NCBI RefSeq assembly: GCF_013032445.1
Contig: NZ_WQCA01000012.1
Coordinates: 62,001-126,000 of the forward strand
Direction of reading: 5' to 3'
From: Ruegeria arenilitoris
GTDB taxonomy: Bacteria; Pseudomonadota; Alphaproteobacteria; Rhodobacterales; Rhodobacteraceae
Length of the DNA: 64,000 bases
The notes under the pieces were generated by a model. The model did not search any database and had not been told where the DNA came from. It worked only from the letters and a program-made list of their open reading frames with translations. The translations under genes and the position numbers were made by a program. Shown in pieces: positions 8,604 to 17,295 of this stretch (positions within the stretch are counted from its first letter, which is position 1; every line of letters begins with the position of its first letter).

Positions 8604-9698
8604 CTATCGCACGACGAATTCCGCGTGCAGTGCCCCGGCCGCTTTGATCGTTTTCAGAATGTCGATCATATCGCGAGGCGACACGCCAAGCGCGTTTAGC
8701 CCCGCCACAACCTCGGAAAGGGTGGCTGCCTCGGGGATTTCCGCCAGTCCGGTACCTTCCTCTTCTTCGATGCCAGCGAAGGTGCGGGGGACGACAACAG
8801 TCTCGCCGCGCGCAAACGGGTTTGGCTGGACTGCGATTGGCGATTCCTCGACCGTCAGGGTCAGGTTGCCTTGGGATACAGCAACGCGCGAAATTCGAAC
8901 CTCTTGCCCCATGACGATGGTGCCTGAACGTTGATCGACGACCACGCGGGCCTTGGTTTCCGGCTCGACCAGAATATTCTCGATCCGGCCCAGCGCGTGC
9001 GCCGTCGAAGTTGCCTGCGTCGCGGCGATGTTAAGCTCAACCGTCCCGGAATCCCGCATGATTGCCACTGCCCGATTGAATTCAGAGTTAATCGCAACCT
9101 CAATGCGGCTGGCGGTGGTGAAATCGGGCTCGCGCAGGGCCAACCGCATTTGTGTCAGTGTCGAGAGGTCGAAATCGATCTCACGCTCCACCCGCGCGCC
9201 CGATGGGATCACGCCCGAGGTCGGAACCCCCTGTACGACCGAAGCAGCCTCGCCCTCGGCCACGGCGCCACCAGCCAGAACCGTGCCCTGCGCCACCGCA
9301 TAAATTTGCCCGTCTGCCGCATTCAGCGGTGTCATGATCAGGGTGCCACCCAGAAGGCTTTTTGAATCACCGATCGCCGATACCGTGGCGTCGATCTGTC
9401 CGCCGACCCGGGCAAAAGGCGGCAGGCTGGCGGTCACCAACACGGCCGCCACGTTCTTGGGGCGAAAATCCTCTCCGTTCACGTTGACGCCCAGCCGCTC
9501 GAGGATGTTGGACATGATCTCTTCGGTGAAGGGCGAATTGCGCAGCCCGTCACCAGTGCCGTTAAGCCCGACAACCAGGCCATAACCCACCAGATCATTG
9601 CCCCGCACCCCGTCGAAATCCACAAGGTCCTTCAGGCGGATCGCACCGGCTGAGACGATCCCGGGCAGCAGCATCAATAGGAAAAGAAGAAGTTTCAT
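8604..9698 (-). CDS. flgI: Flagellar P-ring protein FlgI
   Basis: Forms the periplasmic P ring, the bushing of the flagellar rod in the peptidoglycan layer. It is 364 residues, the usual length, with a Sec signal peptide at residues 1-18 (cleavage after VSA). Family signatures are IRLKDLVDFDGVRGNDLVGYG near the mature N-terminus, the VTASLPPFARVGGQIDATVSA block, and a C-terminal ALGVSPRDMIDILKTIKAAGALHAE. Last gene of flgE-flgK-flgL-flgI; its ATG overlaps the flgL stop (ATGA). No flgJ-type rod cap follows. Confidence 0.96.
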   Translation of the reverse strand: MKLLLFLLMLLPGIVSAGAIRLKDLVDFDGVRGNDLVGYGLVVGLNGTGDGLRNSPFTEEIMSNILERLGVNVNGEDFRPKNVAAVLVTASLPPFARVGGQIDATVSAIGDSKSLLGGTLIMTPLNAADGQIYAVAQGTVLAGGAVAEGEAASVVQGVPTSGVIPSGARVEREIDFDLSTLTQMRLALREPDFTTASRIEVAINSEFNRAVAIMRDSGTVELNIAATQATSTAHALGRIENILVEPETKARVVVDQRSGTIVMGQEVRISRVAVSQGNLTLTVEESPIAVQPNPFARGETVVVPRTFAGIEEEEGTGLAEIPEAATLSEVVAGLNALGVSPRDMIDILKTIKAAGALHAEFVVR

Positions 9699-10705
9699 CT
9701 CAGGAAATTCACCAGCGACAGGTTCGCGTTGCGAACGGTGACGGAATACAGGCTTTCCAACTGGAACTGCACGGTTTGCAATTGCGCGGCGGTTTCATAT
9801 GGGTCCGCTGCAATCAGTTTATTCCGGCTGTATTCCAGGCTGGTCTGCGCCGCACTGTTGCGCGTGGCGGCCTGTTCGATCCGCGCCTCGGCCGACCCCA
9901 CCTGCGCGCGCAGGTTGACGATATCATTCTGGGTATTGGCCAGATCGACGCCCAGTTGCGTGAACAACGCCGTGCGTTGGTCACGCGGCAGGTTGAGCCT
10001 GTCATCCGACACCAGCGCCGCAACGGCAATATCCCGCAGCGCATCCTTGATCGCGGGGTCAGTCGCAGTGATCGGAATACGAACACTTTCATTCTCGGAG
10101 ATCTGCATAGCGGCCAAGGCGGTGTCCGATCCCTGATAGATCACCGTGTCAAACCCGGCGGGATCGTTGAACCAATCCTCTGCCGCCTGCCGGATATCCG
10201 ACACTGTGGGGTGCCCTGTCAGTTCAGCCTCCAGCGCAGTCAGCAGCATGTCGGTTGAGGGCAGGGGAGAAACATCCGTGGCCACGCCGGAATACAGGCT
10301 GCGCCCGCCGGCCCGTGTATTCAGCGCAGACATGATCGTGTCTAACTCGTTGCGCGCCTGCACGGACGCGTTTTCGTGGCTGACCGCCTGGTTCGATGTG
10401 CCAAAAGACAGCAGGGACGCGGTGAATTCGCTGACCGAGTCATCAACTGTCGTCAGGCTCAACTGCATGGCGTCCGTGAACAACCCGGCCTCGGCCGTGG
10501 ACACCCGATAGGCATCCAGCCGTGACAGGCTGCGGTCCAGATCCAGCAAGTGCGAGTAATCGCCATCCAGTCGCCCGGACACATTCTGAACCTTGCCGGT
10601 GGACATCTCGTGCGACAGGGTCTCGATCTGGGTTTTCAACTCGGTCGAGCGGGTCTTCAATGTCATGCCCCGCGCCAGATCACCGATAGACGTCAAATTA
10701 ATCAT
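9695..10705 (-). CDS. flgL: Flagellar hook-associated protein 3 (hook-filament junction)
   Basis: Joins hook and filament outside the cell; secreted by the flagellar type III apparatus. It is 336 residues with flagellin-like helical N- and C-terminal domains. The N-terminus has LARGMTLKTRSTELKTQI and the C-terminus SLYSVTVRNANLSLVNFL, as in other alphaproteobacterial FlgL. The start ATG 10705 shares bases with the flgK stop (TGATG); a GTG three bases further upstream is also open but is less likely. Confidence 0.93.
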   Translation of the reverse strand: MINLTSIGDLARGMTLKTRSTELKTQIETLSHEMSTGKVQNVSGRLDGDYSHLLDLDRSLSRLDAYRVSTAEAGLFTDAMQLSLTTVDDSVSEFTASLLSFGTSNQAVSHENASVQARNELDTIMSALNTRAGGRSLYSGVATDVSPLPSTDMLLTALEAELTGHPTVSDIRQAAEDWFNDPAGFDTVIYQGSDTALAAMQISENESVRIPITATDPAIKDALRDIAVAALVSDDRLNLPRDQRTALFTQLGVDLANTQNDIVNLRAQVGSAEARIEQAATRNSAAQTSLEYSRNKLIAADPYETAAQLQTVQFQLESLYSVTVRNANLSLVNFLR

Positions 10706-12156
10706 CACAACCTCAACAGAGTATTCATCAATTCATCCACCACCGAGATGACCCGGGCATTAGCGGCATAGGCTTGTTCGATCTGCATCAGGCGCTGCAG
10801 TTCCTGATCCGTATCGACGCCGTCTTCGGCCTCGATCCGGGCCATTTCCAGCTGGGCGCCGTTGGCGAAGGTCAGGCGCTGGCTGGCCGTGTGGGCCTTG
10901 GCGCCAGCTTTGGACGAAAGCGCCTCGGTCATATCCGAGGCGCGCATGGCACCGGTGCCAAAGGGTGACCCTGCAACCGGACGCGCATCGCTGAGAATGG
11001 CACCAAGGGCCTGCAGCTGTGTTGCACCACCCGGATCGCCGGGGACTGCTGCGCCCAGTCCGTCACGCAGCCGCCAGCTGTCGCCGCCATTGTCGGGATC
11101 GACAATCGTGTTCAGACTAATGCGCGAGGCCAGCCCCGCCGGAGCCGTCACATCGAACCGGTTACCGGCGTCGGTGAACAGGCCCGTATCGGTGGGCAGC
11201 GCGGAGGGGTCCAGACCGGGGGTTTCGAACCGTTCGATCAGGTCCCGGGCGACCGAGTCCAGATTGGCCTGTGCTTCAACCGCCAGCTCATCGCGGATCT
11301 GGAACTGCGCCATCAACGCGCCGCCGCGAATCTGAGCGGTGCCTCCACCGGTGCGCACCGGATTGCCGTTCATCTCCAACCCCGACAGCAGGCCGTTGCC
11401 GACCGTCATATGGGGTTTGGTGTCTCCGGTGGTTGTAAAGGAAAACTGCGTCGCTGTGCCTTCCAGCAGGATCAGGCCGCCGTCGGAAAACAGCGACACC
11501 TGATTGTTCGCCCGTGGCACCGCGTTGACCGGCACCAATTCGTTGACCTGATCAATCAGCACCTGCCGCTGGTCCAGCATGGCCCCGATGTCACCGCCCG
11601 AATGTTTGACCGACGGAATTCTGGCGTTCAGCTTCTCGATATCCTTGAGGGTCTGGTTCAGGCTGTCCACCTGTTTGCCAATGGTGCGGTCCGCGTCCGA
11701 GCGCAGCTGCCGCACGCCTTCGGAGGCGGAATTGATCCTGTTGGCCAGATCGCGCCCAGTGCGGGCGACCTGATCCAGCCGCTCAGACGAGTCGGGCAGG
11801 CTGGCTGCCGTGATCAGGCTACTGTCGAAATCGGCCAGCCGGGCGGCCAGCGATGACAGATCGTCAGCCTTACCTATAAAACCCTCAACCCCGGCGTGAA
11901 AGCTGGATACGGCGGTTTGATACGCCAGATCTGCGTCGGTGACGCGGCGATTGGCGGTCAGGACCGGATCCTGGTTGCGCACCACGCCGACGGTTCGCAC
12001 CCCATGGCCCGAGATTGTGTTCGTCGTCAGTTCCAGCGACCGTCGGGCAAAGCCGGGGGTCAGCGCGTTGGCAATATTGTCCGACACAACTGACGTGCCC
12101 CGGCCCGCGGCCGTCAAACCGCTTACTGCGTTGTTGAATGCCGTCGTCATATTCAT
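10705..12156 (-). CDS. flgK: Flagellar hook-associated protein 1
   Basis: First hook-filament junction protein, exported through the flagellar type III system. It is 483 residues. The N-terminus carries the rod/hook-family motif FNNAVSGLTAAGRGTSVVSDNIANA, and the C-terminal helix includes QRLMQIEQAYAANARVISVVDELMNTLL. The central region is variable as expected. ATG 12156 is preceded by AAGGGGGG. It lies 33 bases after flgE and overlaps flgL, so the three are one transcript. Confidence 0.94.
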   Translation of the reverse strand: MNMTTAFNNAVSGLTAAGRGTSVVSDNIANALTPGFARRSLELTTNTISGHGVRTVGVVRNQDPVLTANRRVTDADLAYQTAVSSFHAGVEGFIGKADDLSSLAARLADFDSSLITAASLPDSSERLDQVARTGRDLANRINSASEGVRQLRSDADRTIGKQVDSLNQTLKDIEKLNARIPSVKHSGGDIGAMLDQRQVLIDQVNELVPVNAVPRANNQVSLFSDGGLILLEGTATQFSFTTTGDTKPHMTVGNGLLSGLEMNGNPVRTGGGTAQIRGGALMAQFQIRDELAVEAQANLDSVARDLIERFETPGLDPSALPTDTGLFTDAGNRFDVTAPAGLASRISLNTIVDPDNGGDSWRLRDGLGAAVPGDPGGATQLQALGAILSDARPVAGSPFGTGAMRASDMTEALSSKAGAKAHTASQRLTFANGAQLEMARIEAEDGVDTDQELQRLMQIEQAYAANARVISVVDELMNTLLRL

Positions 12157-12189
12157 CGGACAGCCCCCCTTTCCGGGTTAATACCCAAA

Positions 12190-13485
12190 TCAGCGTTTGA
12201 TGTTGGTGGTTTCCTGCAGCATCTCGTCAACGGTCTGGATCACTGTGGCGCTCGAGGAATAGGCACGTTGGGTTTGAATCAGCGAGGTCAGCTCGGTGGC
12301 AATGTCGGTGGTCGATTCCTCGCGCGCGAAGGAGACAAGGTCTCCGGTCGGCCCTTCGCCTGCATTCCACAGGAAGAAGGTGCCGCTTTCGCGGGACGGC
12401 GCATAGGTCTGGCTGTCCAGCGCGTTCAACCCGTTGGGATTGGGCACATCCGCCAAAGGGATCTGAAACATGCGGCGGCTGATACCGGTATCATAAAACG
12501 CATAAACATAGCCGTTCTCATCGACCTGAACGCTGGTCATAGTACCCACGGCCGAGCCGTCGCGCGTGATCGAAACCGGCGCGAAGGTGTCGGACAGCTG
12601 CGTGATGCCGTCCGCGTCGCCGATCTGGCCGATATTGACCTCCATCGGGCCACCGGCGACGTTCACCACAAGGCTGCCGGTGGTCGGATCGTAGGCCCCT
12701 CCGGATACGGTTGTGACAGTTGCCAGCGTGCCGCCAGCGGTCCGGCTGTCGGTGAAGGTCAGGGTATATTCCCCGATCACCGCCCCGCCCGAGGCCGAAT
12801 CGCGCAGGATCATTGTCCATTCATTGCTGCTGCCGACGGCAGGCACGGTTGGTACCAGCTCGATGTCGACGCTTTCGGATTTGCCCAGGTTGTCGAAATA
12901 CTCAACAGACAGAGGCTGGGTGTCGCCCGGCGCGCCAGCATCGGTCGCCGTGGCTGGCAGGTTCATGCGCAGGTTCATTGCCGTGGTCGGCGCGCCGGAC
13001 AGTTGATTGACGCTCAGTTGGATGGGTTCCAGCGCTGCTGGGGTGTCCCGCGGCACTGCCGGAATCGACCCGTCAGGATTTGCACGCCAGCCCAACAGGA
13101 CAAGGCCGGATTCGGTGACCAGATACCCTTCTTCATTGGTGCGGAACGATCCGGTTGTGGTCAGCTGCATCTCGTTCGATCCGCCCGCGATTTGCGAGCT
13201 TGGGCGCACCGGCAACATGCCCCGGCCCCGCACGGCCAGATCGGTCGAGTTGTTGGTGGTCACCAGCGATCCGCGTTGGTCGATCAGCCGCTGACTGGTG
13301 GTTCTGACCCCGCCCGCCGAATAACTGCCGCCCTGGCCCGACGTGACCATCGAATGAAAATCCGTTTCGACCCGCTTGTAGCCGAAGGTCGAAGAGTTCG
13401 CGATATTGTCCGAAATGGTGGCCAGCCGGTTGGCGTTGGCCTTCAATGAGGCCACACCGGCATTCAGCGAGGAGGAAATCGTCAT
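12190..13485 (-). CDS. flgE: Flagellar hook protein FlgE
   Basis: Major subunit of the flagellar hook. It is 431 residues from ATG 13485. The N-terminal signature is SSSLNAGVASLKANANRLATI with DNIANSSTFGYKR, and the C-terminal helix is LTSLIQTQRAYSSSATVIQTVDEML. The frame stays open another 53 codons upstream, but that stretch is compositionally odd and lacks a ribosome site, whereas AAGGGCG precedes ATG 13485. A CtrA-like box lies about 54 bases upstream. It heads flgE-flgK-flgL-flgI, so it is probably a mid-to-late flagellar transcript. Confidence 0.95.
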   Translation of the reverse strand: MTISSSLNAGVASLKANANRLATISDNIANSSTFGYKRVETDFHSMVTSGQGGSYSAGGVRTTSQRLIDQRGSLVTTNNSTDLAVRGRGMLPVRPSSQIAGGSNEMQLTTTGSFRTNEEGYLVTESGLVLLGWRANPDGSIPAVPRDTPAALEPIQLSVNQLSGAPTTAMNLRMNLPATATDAGAPGDTQPLSVEYFDNLGKSESVDIELVPTVPAVGSSNEWTMILRDSASGGAVIGEYTLTFTDSRTAGGTLATVTTVSGGAYDPTTGSLVVNVAGGPMEVNIGQIGDADGITQLSDTFAPVSITRDGSAVGTMTSVQVDENGYVYAFYDTGISRRMFQIPLADVPNPNGLNALDSQTYAPSRESGTFFLWNAGEGPTGDLVSFAREESTTDIATELTSLIQTQRAYSSSATVIQTVDEMLQETTNIKR

Positions 13486-13538
13486 TGGCACGCCCTTCTG
13501 TTGCGTCAATCTTGATGCAACAGCTAACGCACTGCCCC

Positions 13539-13554
13539 TTAACAGCGCGCTAAC
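13539..13554 (-). promoter_or_regulatory. CtrA-type box upstream of flgE
   Basis: TTAA-N7-CTAAC, one mismatch from the alphaproteobacterial CtrA consensus TTAA-N7-TTAAC, 54 bases before the flgE start. The adjacent motB gene has a perfect copy at a similar distance, which strengthens the call. Confidence 0.55.
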
Positions 13555-13582
13555 AGGTAAAATGCCGTCTATCCTGTGATCG

Positions 13583-14419
13583 TCAGGTCTCGCGCAGGAA
13601 AATGATCTCGATTCGGTTGTTACGCACGGCCATCGGGTTTTCATCTGACAATTCCCGGTCGGCGCGACCGGTCACGCGATCCAGTCGCGAAGTCGCAAAC
13701 CCCTTATCTTCAAGCAGTTGCCGCACCACCTGTGCGCGTGAGGTCGAGATATCCCAGGACGGATCACGCGCCAGAACCACCGGCGAGGCGCTGACATGGC
13801 CTTCGACCGCCACGTCATTGGTCACCAGATCCGAAGAACGTGTCACCAGCAGTGCCAGCGCTCGCATCATCGGGGTCGGTTCATCTGTGCCCGATTCGAA
13901 CAGCGGCTGATCCTCGGTATCGAACAACTCGACCACCAGACCCTTGTCGGTGACGCGCGTGACGATGTGTTTTAGCAACTTGTCCGAAACCATGCTTTCC
14001 CCGGTATGCCCCAATAGTTGTGCCTCGAGCGTCGAGAAATCGTCGGACACTTCCTTGCCGCCATCCGGGTTCACCCCGATCGACCCGCGCGCTTGCCGGG
14101 CGACTGTGGGATGCCGTTTGGCCGCCCCCGAGCCATCCATCACCATGGTCTTTTCGGAAAACATGTTGTTGCCGCCAAAAGCGCCGTCACCGCCGCCCGA
14201 GACCGGATTCACCGGAATCGTCGGCGAGAAGTAATCCGCCAGCCCTTTGCGTTGTTTCTCAGTCGTTGCGTTCAGCAGCCACATCAACATGAAGAACGCC
14301 ATCATGGCCGTGACAAAGTCGGCATATGCGACCTTCCACGCGCCACCGTGGTGGCCATCGCCACCTGACACACGTTTCTTCTTGACGATGATTGGCACCG
14401 CATTGGATTGCGCACCCAT
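13583..14419 (-). CDS. motB: Flagellar motor stator protein MotB
   Basis: Stator subunit that couples proton flow to rotation and anchors the stator to peptidoglycan. It is 278 residues. A basic N-terminus leads into one membrane helix carrying the essential Asp in KVAYADFVTAMMAFFMLMW (Asp near 34). A plug/linker region rich in Gly and Pro follows, then a C-terminal OmpA-like domain (DPSWDISTSRAQVVRQLL ... NNRIEIIFL). ATG 14419 has AGGTGG upstream; an in-frame GTG at 14428 is also possible. The usual partner motA is not in the window. A perfect CtrA box lies about 48 bases upstream. Confidence 0.94.
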   Translation of the reverse strand: MGAQSNAVPIIVKKKRVSGGDGHHGGAWKVAYADFVTAMMAFFMLMWLLNATTEKQRKGLADYFSPTIPVNPVSGGGDGAFGGNNMFSEKTMVMDGSGAAKRHPTVARQARGSIGVNPDGGKEVSDDFSTLEAQLLGHTGESMVSDKLLKHIVTRVTDKGLVVELFDTEDQPLFESGTDEPTPMMRALALLVTRSSDLVTNDVAVEGHVSASPVVLARDPSWDISTSRAQVVRQLLEDKGFATSRLDRVTGRADRELSDENPMAVRNNRIEIIFLRET

Positions 14420-14466
14420 CTCCACCACCTTTTATTCACCCGACTACAGGCGTAGCCGGGCAGGTC

Positions 14467-14482
14467 TTAAGGTGGGCTTAAC
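14467..14482 (-). promoter_or_regulatory. CtrA box upstream of motB
   Basis: Exact TTAA-N7-TTAAC (TTAA at 14467-14470, TTAAC at 14478-14482) in the 85-base gap between fliI and motB, about 48 bases ahead of the motB ATG. In Rhodobacterales CtrA is known to activate flagellar genes; binding here is inferred from the match. Confidence 0.7.
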
Positions 14483-14504
14483 ACTTAAAACTTTTCGGAC
14501 TTCT

Positions 14505-15842
14505 TTAGCGCGACACGTTTGCTCTGGCCCGTCGCAGGATCAGTTGCAAGTGGTTGAAGCTGTTCTTGATGCCGTCCGGCTCAGCCTTGCCAAAGAAAAC
14601 GTCCAGTTCCTCGTGCACGCGCACGGCCTGATCAAGCAGCGGGTCCGCGCCCTCGGTATAAAGCCCCGCTTTGATCATCACCTCTGACTGCTCATAACTG
14701 CCAACCAGTTTGCGGATTTCCGAGATCATCTGGTTTTCTTCCGGCGTCGCCGCACCCGGCAGGCTGCGTGAGACCGAGCGGCTGAGGTCGATGGCCGGGA
14801 ACCGCCCGCGTTCGGCAATGTCGCGGCTGAGTACAATGTGCCCGTCCAACACGCCGCGCAAGATATCCGCGACGGGTTCGTCCATATCCGACCCGGCGAC
14901 CAGAACGCTGAACACGGCGGTTATGTCGCCCTGATCTGCGGTGCCAGGACCGGCGCGTTCGCAGAGCCCGGCAATCAGCGGCGTGACCGACGGGGGAAAG
15001 CCGCGCAGCGAGGGCGCTTCTCCCATCGCAACGGCGATCTCGCGATGCGCCTCGGCAAAGCGGGCCACCGAATCGGCTAGAAACAGCACGTTCAGCCCTT
15101 GGTCGCGCAGATGCTCCGCCACCGACATCGCCGACCACGCGCAGCGTCTGCGTGCCAATGCCGACTGGTCGGACGTCGCCGCCACAACGACCGAACGTTT
15201 CATCCCCTCGGCGCCCAGAGCTTGTTCGACAAATTCGTTCACTTCGCGCCCGCGTTCGCCGACCAGCGCGACCACCACCGCATGCGCCTGCATCGACTTG
15301 GCCAAGGTTGCCAGCAAGGTGGACTTGCCCACTCCCGATCCGGCGAACAGACCGATCCGCTGACCCTGCACCACAGGCAGCATGGTGTTGAGCATGGCCA
15401 GCCCTGTCTCCATCCGCTCGCCCAGCGGTTTGCGGTTCACGGCCGGGGGCGGTGCCCGCATGATGTCCTGTTCCTGCGTGCCCGACAGCAAAGGCTTCCC
15501 GTCCAACGGTTTGCCGAACGGATCTACTACCCGCCCCAACCAGTGCATCCCCGGCGCAAAAGCGGGTGTCTGATCCAGAATCACCCGGTCGCCCAGGCAG
15601 ACCCCATCCGGCGCGGCGATCGGCATCATGTGAATCACGTCCGATTCGACATGCAGCACTTCGCCCGGCAGATCCGGCCCGCTGCGCCGCCGCAGGGTCA
15701 GGTGATCGCCGATCCGCGCCTGCCCCTCAAGCCCTTGTATTTCAATGACCCCACGCGCCACGCCGGACACGCGGCCCATATGGCGCAAGGCGGACAGGCG
15801 GTCGAATTCGCATTTAAGAAGCATCGGGTCGAGATCGGACAT
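14505..15842 (-). CDS. fliI: Flagellar type III export ATPase FliI
   Basis: Energises export of rod, hook and filament proteins. It is 445 residues from ATG 15842 with GGAGAA upstream, the normal FliI length; the frame remains open far upstream but that part is opposite flgB. Walker A GLFAGSGVGKSTLL lies near 169-182, Walker B in GLNVLFLADSVARFAE near 245-260, and the F1-like motif RGFPPSVTPLIAGLCERAG near 285-303. No fliH or fliJ is adjacent. Divergent from flgB across 87 bases. Confidence 0.95.
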   Translation of the reverse strand: MSDLDPMLLKCEFDRLSALRHMGRVSGVARGVIEIQGLEGQARIGDHLTLRRRSGPDLPGEVLHVESDVIHMMPIAAPDGVCLGDRVILDQTPAFAPGMHWLGRVVDPFGKPLDGKPLLSGTQEQDIMRAPPPAVNRKPLGERMETGLAMLNTMLPVVQGQRIGLFAGSGVGKSTLLATLAKSMQAHAVVVALVGERGREVNEFVEQALGAEGMKRSVVVAATSDQSALARRRCAWSAMSVAEHLRDQGLNVLFLADSVARFAEAHREIAVAMGEAPSLRGFPPSVTPLIAGLCERAGPGTADQGDITAVFSVLVAGSDMDEPVADILRGVLDGHIVLSRDIAERGRFPAIDLSRSVSRSLPGAATPEENQMISEIRKLVGSYEQSEVMIKAGLYTEGADPLLDQAVRVHEELDVFFGKAEPDGIKNSFNHLQLILRRARANVSR

Positions 15843-15891
15843 CGTGGGTTCTCCAACGGGTTTCTGAAAACGCTTTCTAAAGGAATCGGGG

Positions 15892-15907
15892 TTAAGCCTT
15901 GATTGAA
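15892..15907. promoter_or_regulatory. CtrA-like box in the fliI/flgB divergent gap
   Basis: TTAA-N7-TTGAA, preceded by G so that the reverse orientation reads as TTCAA-N7-TTAAC: one mismatch from the consensus. It is 22-38 bases before flgB and about 50 bases before fliI, so one site could serve both directions. Confidence 0.45.
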
Positions 15908-15929
15908 ATTGATCGAGGGAGAAGCCCCG

Positions 15930-16316
15930 ATGTTCTATGACCTGAACGTCTTTAAGACAGCGCACGCAATGGCAACTCATGCCGGACAACGGCAGGCCGT
16001 TATCGCGCGCAACATGGCCAATGCGGATACGCCGGGTTACCAGCCCCGCGATATCGAGGCCTTTCAAAAAGCATTCGAAAACTCGGACCGTGAGGTCGCC
16101 ATGACCGCCACACGGGCTGGTCACCTGAACGGTGCATCTGGCCCGCAACCCTGGGCCGAATATGAGGTCGCGCCCTCGGGCGACCCCAATGGCAACGGCG
16201 TGTCTGTTGAGGAAGAGATGTTCAAAGCCGTTGAGGTCAAGCGTCAGCATGATCGCGCGCTGACCATCTACAAATCCTCGATGAACATTCTACGCAGCAG
16301 TATTGGTCGGTCATAA
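15930..16316 (+). CDS. flgB: Flagellar proximal rod protein FlgB
   Basis: Innermost rod subunit. It is 128 residues from ATG 15930 (GGGAGA upstream), the usual length; a longer in-frame reading from 15903 has no ribosome site. The family motif GQRQAVIARNMANADTPGY lies near 18-36 and the C-terminal rod helix (EEEMFKAVEVKRQHDRALTI) near 98-117. First gene of the nine-gene plus-strand block. Confidence 0.94.
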   Translation: MFYDLNVFKTAHAMATHAGQRQAVIARNMANADTPGYQPRDIEAFQKAFENSDREVAMTATRAGHLNGASGPQPWAEYEVAPSGDPNGNGVSVEEEMFKAVEVKRQHDRALTIYKSSMNILRSSIGRS

Positions 16317-16328
16317 GGTGGCTAAGAC

Positions 16329-16715
16329 ATGAGTGATTTTTCCCATTCCCTCGCCGCCTCGACCAGCGCCCTGCGCGCGCAATCATCGCGCCTGCGGCAC
16401 GTGTCCGAGAATATTTCGAACGCCGACACGCCGGGCTATCGCCGCAAGACCGTGCCGTTCGAGACGGTGCAGAAAGACGGGCGCGAATTGGTGGAGGCCG
16501 GGCGCGTCAAGCTGGACCGCCGTGACGGGACACGTATCTATGACCCCGGCCACCCGATGGCGGATGAAACCGGTCACTATCGTGGCTCGAATGTCGATCT
16601 GATGATCGAGATCGCCGACGCCCGTGAAGCGCAGCGCAGCTACGAAGCCAATCTCAAGATGTTCGACCAGACACGCCAGATGTCGTCGAGCCTGATGGAA
16701 CTCCTCAGAAGATAA
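16329..16715 (+). CDS. flgC: Flagellar proximal rod protein FlgC
   Basis: Rod subunit. It is 128 residues. The N-terminal motif LRHVSENISNADTPGYRRK lies near 23-41 and the C-terminal GSNVDLMIEIADAREAQRSYEAN near 92-114, both diagnostic. It follows flgB by 12 bases. Confidence 0.95.
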   Translation: MSDFSHSLAASTSALRAQSSRLRHVSENISNADTPGYRRKTVPFETVQKDGRELVEAGRVKLDRRDGTRIYDPGHPMADETGHYRGSNVDLMIEIADAREAQRSYEANLKMFDQTRQMSSSLMELLRR

Positions 16716-16727
16716 AAGGACACCAGA

Positions 16728-17018
16728 ATGGATATCCGATCCCTGACCGCAGCCCAGAACTATGCAGTTGCGCGCCCGGCCACGCAGGCCGATCCAAATC
16801 ACGCCGGACCGGCGCAGGGGCTGCGCAACACGTTTCAGGACTTTGCCGCAACGCTAAAACAGAGCGAGCAAGTTTCTCAGGCCGCCATGACCGGACAGGC
16901 TGACCCACACGCGCTGGTTCAGGCGTTGGCGCAGACCGAATTGGCGGTGGAAACGGCCGTGGTCGTGCGCGACAAGGTGGTCGAGGCCTATCAGGAAATC
17001 CTGCGGATGCCGGTCTGA
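16728..17018 (+). CDS. fliE: Flagellar hook-basal body complex protein FliE
   Basis: Adapter between the MS ring and the rod, needed early for export. It is 96 residues, close to the family norm. The C-terminal helix includes LAQTELAVETAVVVRDKVVEAYQEILRMPV, a clear FliE signature. It sits between flgC and fliQ with 12- and 4-base gaps. Confidence 0.92.
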   Translation: MDIRSLTAAQNYAVARPATQADPNHAGPAQGLRNTFQDFAATLKQSEQVSQAAMTGQADPHALVQALAQTELAVETAVVVRDKVVEAYQEILRMPV

Positions 17019-17022
17019 CGAG

Positions 17023-17295
17023 ATGCTGAGCGAAGGTCTCTTCTATGACATCGTGCGTCAGGCTCTGTGGGTCGCGGTGATCACCTCGGTCCCGATCCTG
17101 GCGGTGGCGCTGGTATCGGGCCTGATCGTCGGCCTGTTCCAGGCGCTGACCTCGGTGCAGGAGATGACGCTGACCTTCGTGCCCAAGCTGATCGCCATCG
17201 TCATCGTGTTCTGGATTTCAATGGGCTTCATGACCCAGACGCTGGTGACGTTCTTCACCACAACCCTCATCCCACTGATTGCAGGAGGCCGCTGA
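17023..17295 (+). CDS. fliQ: Flagellar export gate protein FliQ
   Basis: Inner-membrane component of the type III export gate, with FliP and FliR. It is 90 residues with two membrane helices, near 17-40 and 52-75, and the typical VSGLIVGLFQALTSVQEMTL loop. The stop overlaps the flgF start (TGATG). fliP itself is not in the window, which is unusual for the pair. Confidence 0.95.
   Translation: MLSEGLFYDIVRQALWVAVITSVPILAVALVSGLIVGLFQALTSVQEMTLTFVPKLIAIVIVFWISMGFMTQTLVTFFTTTLIPLIAGGR

Noticed and set aside
12268-13449. 393-codon plus-strand frame
   Set aside because: Antisense shadow of flgE.
13486-13644. N-terminal extension of FlgE
   Set aside because: The sequence has no ribosome site, covers the CtrA-like box and looks unlike FlgE; ATG 13485 is well supported.
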